DNA from: Coriobacteriia bacterium
GTDB taxonomy: Bacteria > Actinomycetota > Coriobacteriia > Anaerosomatales > PALSA-660
Reading direction: 5' to 3'
Length of the DNA: 7,554 nucleotides
Assembly: GCA_003133285.1 (NCBI GenBank)
Contig: PKWR01000043.1
Coordinates: 7,492 to 15,045 of the forward strand
Of this stretch, positions 1 to 5,859 are shown piece after piece. Below the pieces are notes generated by a model that worked only from the letters and a program-made list of their open reading frames with translations, made no database searches and was not told where the DNA came from. The translations under genes and the position numbers were made by a program. The stretch's first letter is position 1, and each line of letters begins with the position of its first letter.

Positions 1-2
1 CC

Positions 3-1304
3 TACGGTGCGGCGTTCGACCACCCGCAGGTCGCCCCGGTCGTCGAGGTCGACGCGGACATGCACGTCCTCGAGCTGTGGCACGGGCCGACGAGCGCCTT
101 CAAGGACATGGCGCTCCAGTGCATGCCCCTGTTCTTCTCCGAGGCGGTGTCGATGCGCCTCGCCGCGGGGGAGCCGCTCGACGACTACCTCGTCCTGGTG
201 GCGACCTCGGGCGACACCGGCAAGGCCGCGCTCGAGGGCTTCGCCGACCGCGACCACGTGCGGATCATCGTCTTCTACCCCGCGGACGGCGTGAGCGACA
301 TCCAACGCCTCCAGATGGTCACGCAGGCAGGCGACAACGTCGCCGTGTTCGGCGTGCGCGGGAACTTCGACGACTGCCAGAACGCCGTGAAGGCCGCGTT
401 CGGGGACGCCGACTTCGCCGCGTTCCTGCACGACGCCCACGGGCTGCGCCTCTCCAGCGCGAACTCGATCAACTGGGGCCGTCTGCTGCCGCAGATCGTC
501 TACTACGCCTCCGCATACGCGGACATGGTGGCCGGCGGCGGCGTCCGCCCCGGCGATCTGATCGATGTCTGCGTGCCGACGGGCAACTTCGGCAACATCC
601 TGGCGGGCTACTACGCCAAGCTCATCGGCGTCCCGATCGACCGCCTCATCTGCGCGAGCAACGAGAACCGGGTGCTCGCGGACTTCCTTGCGACCGGCGC
701 CTACGACATCTCCTCGCGTGACTTCGTCACGACCCCCTCACCCTCGATGGACATCCTCGTCTCCTCCAACCTCGAGCGACTCCTGTTCGAGCTGACGCAC
801 GACCCCGAGGCGGTGCGGCGCTGGCAGGCCTCGCTGGCCGACAATGGACGCTTCCTCGTCGACCGCGCCACCTTCGCCGCGATGCGCGAGCACTTCGCGG
901 GCGACTGGGTCAGCAACGACGAGGCGCTCGACACCATCCGCCGCGTCTGGCAGGACCACGGCTACCTGCTCGATCCGCACACCGCGGTCGCGTGGGAGGT
1001 CGCGGAGCGCCTGCGTGCCGAGAACCCGGTGCTCGTCGTGTCGACCGCGCACTGGGCGAAGTTCGGCGTCGACGTCTACAAGTCCCTCGTGGGCATCGAC
1101 TACCACGCGCCGCTCCCGGCGGAGGCCGCCGCGCTCTCCGGTGTCGAGTTGCTGCTCGCGGTCGAGACACTCGCTCCCGGCGCGGCTCCGGTCCCCCGGG
1201 GCCTGGCCGAACTCGAGACGCTGCCGGAGCGGTTCTCGCAGGTCGTGGAATCCGGCCGCGACGGCATCGAAGGCACCGTCGAGAGCTGGCTGCAGGGCGC
1301 CTGA
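3..1304 (+). CDS. thrC: Threonine synthase (PLP-dependent), 5'-truncated by window edge
   Basis: Catalyses the last step of threonine synthesis, O-phospho-L-homoserine to L-threonine plus phosphate, in the cytosol with pyridoxal phosphate. The reading frame is open to the left edge, so the ATG at 60 is internal and the true start lies outside the window. The visible 433 residues contain the family landmarks: ELWHGPTSAFKDMALQ, whose lysine (bases 102-104) is the expected Schiff-base residue; ATSGDTGKAA; the segment DIQRLQMVTQAGDNV; SANSINWGRLLPQ; and the phosphate-binding loop VPTGNFGNILAGYYAK. This pattern (fungal/E. coli-type long form) implies that only about 60-75 N-terminal residues are missing. 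The family identification is firm; the length of the missing part is inferred. The gene ends 7 bases before the end of the opposing propeller gene, so the two are convergent. Confidence 0.95.
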   Translation, partial: YGAAFDHPQVAPVVEVDADMHVLELWHGPTSAFKDMALQCMPLFFSEAVSMRLAAGEPLDDYLVLVATSGDTGKAALEGFADRDHVRIIVFYPADGVSDIQRLQMVTQAGDNVAVFGVRGNFDDCQNAVKAAFGDADFAAFLHDAHGLRLSSANSINWGRLLPQIVYYASAYADMVAGGGVRPGDLIDVCVPTGNFGNILAGYYAKLIGVPIDRLICASNENRVLADFLATGAYDISSRDFVTTPSPSMDILVSSNLERLLFELTHDPEAVRRWQASLADNGRFLVDRATFAAMREHFAGDWVSNDEALDTIRRVWQDHGYLLDPHTAVAWEVAERLRAENPVLVVSTAHWAKFGVDVYKSLVGIDYHAPLPAEAAALSGVELLLAVETLAPGAAPVPRGLAELETLPERFSQVVESGRDGIEGTVESWLQGA

Positions 1305-1319
1305 GGGCCCCTCACCTGC
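1292..1319. terminator. Hairpin over the convergent stop codons of thrC and the propeller gene
   Basis: TGAGG (1302-1306) pairs with CCTCA (1310-1314) around a 3-base loop. The outer arms GCAGG (1292-1296) and CCTGC (1315-1319) extend the stem across a 5-base bulge on one side. Both stop codons (TGA at 1302 and the reverse TGA at 1314-1312) lie in the stem. No T-run follows on either strand, so it is at best a U-less, bidirectional transcript end. Function is inferred. Confidence 0.35.
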
Positions 1320-2391
1320 GCTCTCCGACCACGACCACGTCCGAGAAGACCAGATCCCTCTCCCCCAATTCGATCGCGGACGTCGTGCGTCCCGTCACGG
1401 GGTCGACCACCAGGAGCCGACCACGCTCCCGGTCCACCACGAGGAGCCGGTCGCCCCAGGCCGCGAGCGCACAGGGGATCCCATCGACACCGAGAGATCC
1501 GAGATCGTGCAGGGTCGCGGCATCGAGAAGCCGCAGCGCCCTGCCTTCCGGCTCGTCGCCGCTCCAGTCGCCCAGCACCAACCGCCCTCCGACCTCGACG
1601 GCACGCTGCGGGCTGCGTGCGAGTCCCGCCACCGTCTCCCGGGCGACTACGACTCCGTCTACCGGATCGATCGCGACCACCGCGCCGCTCGTGGCCTGCC
1701 CGCTCGCGTCTTCCGTCCCCAGCACCAGGAGACGCCCTCCCGCCTCGACGAGTCCCGTCGGGACGAGCGCACCGAGCCCGAATGCCGAGAGGGACAGGTT
1801 GCGGGGGTCGATCCGTCGCAAGGACGGCCTCGCGGCAGAGTCCTCTCCCGTCGACCAGACCGCGCCCGTCGCCGAGGCCCACAGGCCGGGAGGACCCGGG
1901 ATGTTCCCTGAGCCGGTGACGCGTCCCGACGCCACGTCCACCACCGAGAACGCCGTCCCCGATGCCTCCAGCGTCGAGTGCAGGAGGAACGCGCTGCCGC
2001 CGACGCACGCGACGTCACCGGGATCGATGACCGGCAGGTCGACGTAGCGGACCGCCCCCGTTCGAACGTCCGTCAGTGATGCCGCGCGGTCGATAGCGGG
2101 CCCGAATCCTCCCGCCTGTGCGCCGACCACGACACCGCTGGACGCGTCCACTGCGATATCCGTCGCAAGTGACCGCAACTCGATCCGGCGCACGACGCGT
2201 GCGTTCGCGACATCGACCACCGCCAATCGTGACCCGTCGGCGCGCGGCAGCAGGACGACCGCGAGCGCGCCCGACTGCACGACCGATGCGTCCGCCGGTC
2301 GTTGCAGGCCGATCCAGCACACCGAGCCCAGCGAGGTCGCGAGCACCACCACGCCACCGGCGAGCAGCCACGCCCTTCTGCCGTACCCCAT
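1312..2391 (-). CDS. Membrane-anchored seven-blade beta-propeller (YVTN/YncE-like) protein
   Basis: A 359-residue protein with a short positive N-terminus (MGYGRR) and one hydrophobic segment (residues about 7-29), so a membrane-anchored or exported protein. The rest is built from about seven imperfect units of 40-48 residues. Their cores carry a V(V/I)D-x-GxV-type turn near residues 58, 105, 149, 191, 238, 286 and 326, for example SVVDVASGRV, VAIDPVDGVV and LVVDPVTGRT. That is the pattern of YVTN/YncE-type beta-propellers, usually binding or scaffold domains without a conserved active site. No catalytic residues are recognised and the ligand is unknown. The ATG at 2391 is chosen because GAGGGGG (2403-2397) stands 5 bases upstream and the signal segment follows directly. 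A GTG at 2439 in frame would add 16 residues, part of which is only translated ribosome-binding sequence. It follows the YycO-like gene by 66 bases on the same strand, probably in one operon. Confidence 0.75.
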   Translation of the reverse strand: MGYGRRAWLLAGGVVVLATSLGSVCWIGLQRPADASVVQSGALAVVLLPRADGSRLAVVDVANARVVRRIELRSLATDIAVDASSGVVVGAQAGGFGPAIDRAASLTDVRTGAVRYVDLPVIDPGDVACVGGSAFLLHSTLEASGTAFSVVDVASGRVTGSGNIPGPPGLWASATGAVWSTGEDSAARPSLRRIDPRNLSLSAFGLGALVPTGLVEAGGRLLVLGTEDASGQATSGAVVAIDPVDGVVVARETVAGLARSPQRAVEVGGRLVLGDWSGDEPEGRALRLLDAATLHDLGSLGVDGIPCALAAWGDRLLVVDRERGRLLVVDPVTGRTTSAIELGERDLVFSDVVVVGERR

Positions 2392-2457
2392 GCCGACCCC
2401 CTCGCCTCGAGTGGGGGCCGGCGCGCCCCCCGGCGTCACCGGCCCCCGGATGCCGTG

Positions 2458-3123
2458 TCAGCCCCAGTACCCGATGAGCGCTGTATACCTGCTGTTGACG
2501 AGGTCGATCGGCCAGACCCAGAAGCCACCGTCGGCATCGAGGTCGACGCCCGAGACGTACCGGTACGCGGCCCAGGCCAGCTTCGAGCAGTAGAACGACG
2601 AAAGGTCGGTCTTGGTCGCCAGGATCGAGTACGGCTTGCCCAGCTGCCTCGAGGCCCAGTCACGCACCGCGAAGCGGTGGCCGAACTCCTGCGGGACCCG
2701 CAGCGCATACGCGCAGTCGTTGAGGCGGTACTTCGCGCACTTCTCGTACTGGACGCCGTTGTACGGCTGGACGTTCGCGCTCAGCATCGCGTAGCTGAGG
2801 ATGCCCGAGTAGTGGCTGCGATCGAACAGGCCCGCGTGGCCGGTGAAGTAGTTGGGGTCGGTCACGACGACGATGTCCCCGTCGGTCAGGGACGTGAACT
2901 CTATCGAGTTGGTGCCGGCGTTGCCGCCCGAGATGAGGGAGAGCGACGCGGTCGAGAGCGACATGCGAGACGCGCCCTCGCCTGAGAGCGACGCCAGCGA
3001 GTCGACCGGCGCCGTGTCGAGGTGCGGGATGACAAGCGGCTTCTTGGCCATGCCGAACGCCGCCTGCGGGACGATCAAGGACACGAGCGCCGCCACGATC
3101 GCGGCGCGGGTGATGCTACGCAT
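2458..3123 (-). CDS. Secreted YycO/YiiX-like permuted NlpC/P60 (papain-like) amidase
   Basis: A 221-residue protein with a signal peptide at residues 1-24 (MRSITR, then a hydrophobic stretch to PQAAFG), so it is exported. Residues about 80-215 match the circularly permuted NlpC/P60 fold of the YycO/YiiX group. They run DGDIVVV, then GHAGLF with histidine 96, and later FYCSKLAWAAYR with cysteine 179, followed by VDLDADGGFWVWPIDLVNS. Histidine before cysteine is the hallmark of the permuted order; family members are thought to be thiol amidases or acyl-transferases acting on envelope peptides or lipids. The substrate here is unknown. Cysteines 129 and 137 could form a disulfide outside the cell. 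ATG at 3123 is chosen because GGAGG (3137-3133) sits 9 bases upstream and the signal peptide begins there; the frame stays open to 3297, but that extension is low-complexity and precedes the signal peptide. It heads an operon with the propeller gene. Confidence 0.85.
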   Translation of the reverse strand: MRSITRAAIVAALVSLIVPQAAFGMAKKPLVIPHLDTAPVDSLASLSGEGASRMSLSTASLSLISGGNAGTNSIEFTSLTDGDIVVVTDPNYFTGHAGLFDRSHYSGILSYAMLSANVQPYNGVQYEKCAKYRLNDCAYALRVPQEFGHRFAVRDWASRQLGKPYSILATKTDLSSFYCSKLAWAAYRYVSGVDLDADGGFWVWPIDLVNSRYTALIGYWG

Positions 3124-3378
3124 GGTGGAACACCTCCGATGTGATCCGGAACTCCTGCACTTCCGGGGCATCGCCGGCGGCACGACCCGCCGGATCGGAC
3201 GTCGCGCCCGTCCCGGGACACCTCCTCCACCCGGGCGGCGACCCGCTGTGACCGTTCCGAAGCCGTCGGGGGCGGAGGTATCGCGCCAGGAGAACACGGC
3301 TCGCGGACTTGCACAACGGAGTGTGCGCGACGACCCTGACCGCGCTCCAACGGAAGTCGTACTGCCGGATGCCGCAAC
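3124..3378 (-). promoter_or_regulatory. Structured 5' leader of the YycO-propeller operon
   Basis: A 255-base gene-free stretch between the MBL gene and the YycO-like gene, read on the minus strand. Visible inverted repeats are: 3274-3282 with 3217-3225 (9 bp, one G-U); 3201-3210 with 3232-3242 (10 bp, one bulge); 3174-3180 with 3187-3193 (7 bp, 6-base loop); and 3146-3151 with 3161-3166 (6 bp, loop containing AGGAG). The first two cannot both form as simple nested hairpins. The GATACCTCC arm (3282-3274) is also complementary to the real Shine-Dalgarno site. No known riboswitch core (for example the c-di-AMP ydaO motif or a c-di-GMP motif) was recognised, and no convincing -35/-10 pair was found. 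High GC makes chance stems common, so a regulatory role is inferred. Confidence 0.35.
3131..3137 (-). promoter_or_regulatory. Strong Shine-Dalgarno site of the YycO-like gene
   Basis: GGAGGTG on the minus strand (read 3137 to 3131), 7 bases before the ATG at 3123. It decides the start over the longer open frame and is duplicated upstream at 3225-3218 (GGAGGTGT). Confidence 0.8.
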
Positions 3379-4227
3379 CTACAGCGCGTGCCACCAGCCG
3401 GCGTGCTCGCGCACGAAGAACTCCGCACGGCCCTGCCGCAAGAGATCGGAGAGGTATCCCTTGACCGTTGTGACGGCCAGCCAGTACTGCGCGGAGTTGT
3501 CCGAGAGCCCGGCGAGTGACGACATCGCCGCGATCGCCTGCTCGGTCGTGAGCGGCTCGGCGATCATCTCGTGCAGCCGCTCGGACATCAGGTCCATCTG
3601 GTCGCGGTGGTAGGCGATGTGCTCGAACGCCTCGTCGCGGTCCACCGCCACCCCGTGCCCCGGGACCATCCATGCGAAGTCCAGGCCCTCTATCAACGAG
3701 AGCGACGAGCGCACGAGCCCGGGGTCGATTGCGTAGGGCAGGCGATGGCGCGACCAGATCGGCATCTCGTAGACGGCGTCGCCCGTGAACAGCACCCCGT
3801 CGCCGGTCAGATAGCCCGTGTGGCCCAGCGTGTGTCCGGGCAGAGGTATCGGGTCGATACCGTACCCGCGCCATTCGTCGGCGTAGGCGTCGACCTTCAC
3901 GCCCCCGCCGTGGAACAGCTTGTTGACCATCTCGTCGCTCGGGCGGGCCCATGAGAACATCCCGCGAATGTGGACCTCCGGGTTCTCCACCAGCGCGACC
4001 TCCTCGCGCGGGGCCGTGATGCGCGCCCCCGCGAGCCTCAAGGCCGGAGCGCTCGAGAAGTGGTCCTGGTGGCCGTGGGTGATGAGGACGTTCATCACCG
4101 GATGCCCATCGTAGACGGACGGCTCGGGGCCGGTGTCTATAAGGACGCCGCTCACGTAGCCCGAGTTGGTCGTCGAGGCCTCGAACACGTACGTGTCGCC
4201 GGCGAGTCGCCGGGGCTGTCCGGTCAC
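3379..4227 (-). CDS. MBL-fold metallo-hydrolase (metallo-beta-lactamase superfamily)
   Basis: A 282-residue cytosolic protein with the complete metal site of the superfamily. THGHQDH supplies H51, H53, D55 and H56; PGHTLGHTG supplies H132; LFTGD supplies D150; and VPGHG supplies H191. A binuclear zinc or iron hydrolase is therefore expected. After the last histidine about 90 residues are mostly helical and resemble the C-terminal winged-helix-like tail (LTTEQAIAAM onward) seen in LACTB2/glyoxalase II-like members. Substrate cannot be told: thioester, lactone or nucleic-acid hydrolysis are all found in the superfamily. The start is a GTG at 4227, preceded by GAGGG with 7 bases spacing. It is divergent from the Mop gene, with 150 bases between starts, and lies upstream of the YycO-propeller pair on the same strand, though the 255-base gap suggests separate control. 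Confidence 0.88.
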   Translation of the reverse strand: MTGQPRRLAGDTYVFEASTTNSGYVSGVLIDTGPEPSVYDGHPVMNVLITHGHQDHFSSAPALRLAGARITAPREEVALVENPEVHIRGMFSWARPSDEMVNKLFHGGGVKVDAYADEWRGYGIDPIPLPGHTLGHTGYLTGDGVLFTGDAVYEMPIWSRHRLPYAIDPGLVRSSLSLIEGLDFAWMVPGHGVAVDRDEAFEHIAYHRDQMDLMSERLHEMIAEPLTTEQAIAAMSSLAGLSDNSAQYWLAVTTVKGYLSDLLRQGRAEFFVREHAGWWHAL

Positions 4228-4323
4228 GTTCGTTCCCTCTCACCCGTGGGCGGCGCGCCTCTGGGAGACCCGCAAGGGCCTCCGGTCGTGATGCCACACC
4301 GCGCGACCGGGACGCGGAGCGGG

Positions 4324-4329
4324 TATAGA
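4324..4329 (+). promoter_or_regulatory. Possible -10 element of the Mop gene
   Basis: TATAGA lies 48 bases before the Mop ATG. No good -35 hexamer stands 16-18 bases upstream, so the promoter would need an activator or another sigma factor. It fits transcription starting just upstream of the palindrome at 4343-4354. Confidence 0.3.
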
Positions 4330-4342
4330 CCTTTGCGTGCAC

Positions 4343-4354
4343 GAACACGTGTTC
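4343..4354. promoter_or_regulatory. 12-bp perfect palindrome, candidate operator for the Mop gene
   Basis: GAACACGTGTTC is a perfect palindrome lying between the putative -10 (4324) and the ribosome-binding site (GGGAG, 4366-4370). Its place, just past the likely start of transcription, is where a repressor would bind. The binding protein is not known. The sequence does not match the CTGTG-N9-CACAG repeat in front of the neighbouring regulator gene, so the two need not share a regulator. Confidence 0.4.
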
Positions 4355-4377
4355 AAGCCTGTCAAGGGAGCGACGAT

Positions 4378-4584
4378 ATGAAGCTGTCAGCCAGAAACAT
4401 GCTCAAGGGCACCGTCACCGAGGTCGAGTCCGGCACCGTGAACTGTGTCGTGAAGGTCGACATCGGCGGCCAGGTCATCTCATCGATGATCACCATGGAC
4501 GCGTGCAAGGACATGGACCTGAAGGTCGGATCCGAGGTCTACGCGATCATCAAGTCCTCGAACGTCATCCTCGGCACGATGTAG
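4378..4584 (+). CDS. Mop/TOBE-domain molybdate-binding protein (molbindin)
   Basis: A 68-residue, single-domain protein of the Mop family, a usual length for it. The diagnostic N-terminus MKLSARNMLKGTVTEVESG is followed by VNCVVKVDIGGQ, VISSMITMDA, LKVGSEVYAIIKSSNVILG; the KLSARN-x-LKGTV opening and the VYAxIKxSxVxxG end are the family signature. Mop proteins assemble into rings that bind molybdate or tungstate at subunit interfaces and act as cytosolic storage or buffering proteins for the metal; the family role is known, its use here is inferred. GGGAG stands 7 bases upstream of the ATG. It is divergent from the MBL gene and precedes the HTH/PBP-like regulator on the same strand, separated by a strong hairpin and a new promoter, so the two are neighbours but probably not one transcript. 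Confidence 0.92.
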   Translation: MKLSARNMLKGTVTEVESGTVNCVVKVDIGGQVISSMITMDACKDMDLKVGSEVYAIIKSSNVILGTM

Positions 4585-4590
4585 CAGCCG

Positions 4591-4623
4591 GCGCGGCGGC
4601 GACCGCCGCCGCGCGCCCTGTTC
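4591..4623 (+). terminator. GC-rich hairpin terminator after the Mop gene
   Basis: A perfect 10-bp stem, GCGCGGCGGC (4591-4600) with GCCGCCGCGC (4605-4614), and a 4-base loop GACC start 6 bases after the Mop stop codon. Only a weak T content follows (CTGTTCC), so termination efficiency is uncertain. Confidence 0.6.
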
Positions 4624-4645
4624 CTGGTCCCGCCACTCCGCGTGC

Positions 4646-4673
4646 TTGACGTGGCGCGCGGCGCTTCTACACT
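4646..4673 (+). promoter_or_regulatory. Sigma-70/A-type promoter of the HTH/PBP-like regulator
   Basis: TTGACG (4646-4651) as -35 and TACACT (4668-4673) as -10 are separated by 16 bases. Transcription would start near 4680, about 30 bases before the ATG at 4711. It is the best-matching promoter in the window. Confidence 0.65.
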
Positions 4674-4676
4674 TGC

Positions 4677-4695
4677 CTGTGTACGCTAAGCACAG
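4677..4695. promoter_or_regulatory. Inverted repeat CTGTG-N9-CACAG over the transcription start, likely operator
   Basis: CTGTG (4677-4681) and CACAG (4691-4695) form a perfect 5-bp inverted repeat with centres one DNA turn or so apart, directly after the -10 and covering the expected +1. A winged-helix dimer could bind it and block transcription. Autoregulation by the gene it precedes is the simplest reading, but is inferred. Confidence 0.5.
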
Positions 4696-4710
4696 ACTCA
4701 GGGTGAATCC

Positions 4711-5466
4711 ATGCAGGCTCTTGGAACGATCGACCGGCCCGACCAGCTCGCAGCACTCTCCGACGAGCATCGCCTCGCCTTGATGCGACGGCTCCTGTGC
4801 GGGCCCACGACCATCTCCCGGCTGGGACGCGAGTTCGACAAACACCCCGCATGGGTGCGCTATCACCTGAAGCGCCTCGAAGCCGTGGGTCTCATCGAGC
4901 CCGCCGGCGAAGTCACGACGCGCAACTACACCGAGAAGTTCTACCGCGCGACCTCAGGCGCCTTCACGATCCATATGCTCATCGCCCCGTCGACGGGAGA
5001 CCGAAGCACGGTCATGGTGCTCGGCAGCGACGATTTCGCGCTCCGGCTGCTCACAGGTGAGCTGAACTCGGGACCCGGCGGCTTCGAGATCGTCTCATCG
5101 GCCATCGGGAGCCTTGATGGGCTCGTCGCACTGCGACAGGGACTGGCCGACATCGCCGGGTGCCACCTGTTCGATGTCGAGGCGGACGACTACAACGCGC
5201 CCTATCTGCGGCACCTGTTCCCGGACCGGGCCGTCGACATGGTCACGCTCGCCCACCGCGAGCAGGGGCTGATGACCGCTCCCGGGTCGCACATGCGTGT
5301 CCGTGAGATCACGGACCTCGCCAGCGGGGACGTGCGCTTCGCGAACCGCAATCCCGGCTCGGGCACCCGCGTGTGGCTCGACGCACGGCTGCGTACTCTC
5401 AAGATCCCGACCGAGACGATCGACGGGTACGACGTCGAGTTCCGGACGCACAGCGACGTCGCCTAG
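4711..5466 (+). CDS. Winged-helix regulator with PBP-like oxyanion-sensor domain, C-terminus lost by frameshift
   Basis: Residues about 13-81 form an ArsR-like winged helix, with recognition region DKHPAWVRYHLKRLEAVGLIE-like (positions 43-63), for DNA binding. From about residue 100 follows a PBP-like substrate-binding domain: LGSDD at 104, SLDGLVALRQGLADIAGCHL near 134-153, REQGLM, NRNPGSGTRVWLD and GYDVEFRTH. This domain also occurs fused to molybdopterin-biosynthesis (MoeA-like) and molybdate-linked regulators; ligand here is inferred to be molybdate, tungstate or a related anion. The frame stops at 5464-5466, but the domain's normal continuation is present one frame over (5463-5711). Joined, they give 333 residues. 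ATG at 4711 follows AGGGTG by 6 bases and the promoter/operator above. A sensor cut at residue 251 lacks its last third of the ligand domain, so the protein may be inactive unless the shift is a sequencing error. Confidence 0.8.
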   Translation: MQALGTIDRPDQLAALSDEHRLALMRRLLCGPTTISRLGREFDKHPAWVRYHLKRLEAVGLIEPAGEVTTRNYTEKFYRATSGAFTIHMLIAPSTGDRSTVMVLGSDDFALRLLTGELNSGPGGFEIVSSAIGSLDGLVALRQGLADIAGCHLFDVEADDYNAPYLRHLFPDRAVDMVTLAHREQGLMTAPGSHMRVREITDLASGDVRFANRNPGSGTRVWLDARLRTLKIPTETIDGYDVEFRTHSDVA

Positions 5467-5711
5467 CGGTCTCGTCGGGTCAGGCCGACGCCGGGCTGGG
5501 GGTGCGCGCTGCAGCCGAGCTGTTCAGCCTGGAGTTCACGCCTCTGTTCATGGAGCGCTACGACCTCGTGTTCGCGGCCGAGCGAGCCGAGGACGAACCG
5601 TTCGCCCGGCTGCGGAGGCGGTTGGAGAGCCGCGCGTTCCGCTCGGAGGTGCGCCATCTGGGCGGCTACAACACGGACCACACCGGAGACGGGACCCGAC
5701 GCGCCGGCTGA
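5463..5711 (+). pseudogene. Frameshifted C-terminal part of the HTH/PBP-like regulator
   Basis: Reading from 5463 gives LAVSSGQADAGLGVRAAAEL, then a segment with MERYDLVF and, near the end, LGGYNTDHTG, for 82 residues. THSDVA of the upstream frame plus LAVSSGQADAGLG matches the unbroken TH-x-VA-AVAxGxADxGLG core of PBP-like sensors, so these residues belong to the same gene. A minus-one shift at GTC-GCC-TAG joins the frames; the simplest cause is one lost base, such as a C from an original CCC. The fragment has no start signal of its own and is not expected to be translated separately. Confidence 0.8.
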
Positions 5712-5723
5712 TAGTGTTCGCTT

Positions 5724-5753
5724 CGACGCCGCCCACTCGCATGGGCGGCGTCG
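5724..5753. terminator. 11-bp hairpin between convergent genes, likely bidirectional transcript end
   Basis: CGACGCCGCCC (5724-5734) pairs perfectly with GGGCGGCGTCG (5743-5753) around the loop ACTCGCAT. It lies 12 bases after the regulator's restored stop codon and upstream of the cupredoxin gene's end on the other strand. No T-run follows on either side. The rest of 5712-5859 shows no gene beyond a 20-codon open frame without a ribosome-binding site. Confidence 0.6.
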
Positions 5754-5859
5754 CGGACGTTCGAATCGCGGCGAGATGGAGGAGAACCGCCTGCAGACCG
5801 GAGAGATGGTCTGGGCGCCGAACACTCCCGGCCAGTAGCGGATCAGCCAACGCTCCAAC

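Noticed and set aside
844..2047. Long plus-strand open frames running past thrC over the propeller gene
   Set aside because: Their translations are Arg/Ser/Pro-rich without family features, typical of shadow frames in GC-rich DNA.
3124..3297. Longer N-terminus for the YycO-like protein, starting at 3297
   Set aside because: The extension is Arg/Gly/Pro-rich, would bury the signal peptide inside the protein, and lacks the strong ribosome site found at 3137-3131.
3124..3378. c-di-AMP (ydaO-type) or c-di-GMP riboswitch before the hydrolase gene
   Set aside because: The conserved core segments of these classes as I know them are not present; only generic stems and the Shine-Dalgarno duplication can be seen.
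3116..4348. Long minus-strand frame (about 410 codons) over the MBL gene
   Set aside because: Overlaps the well-supported MBL frame and is Arg-rich with no motifs.
5452..5466. Programmed -1 ribosomal frameshift in the regulator gene
   Set aside because: No X-XXY-YYZ slippery site at the junction; a lost base explains the data more simply.
5776..5838. 20-codon open frame on the plus strand in the convergent gap
   Set aside because: No ribosome-binding site at a workable distance, no promoter and no recognisable family.
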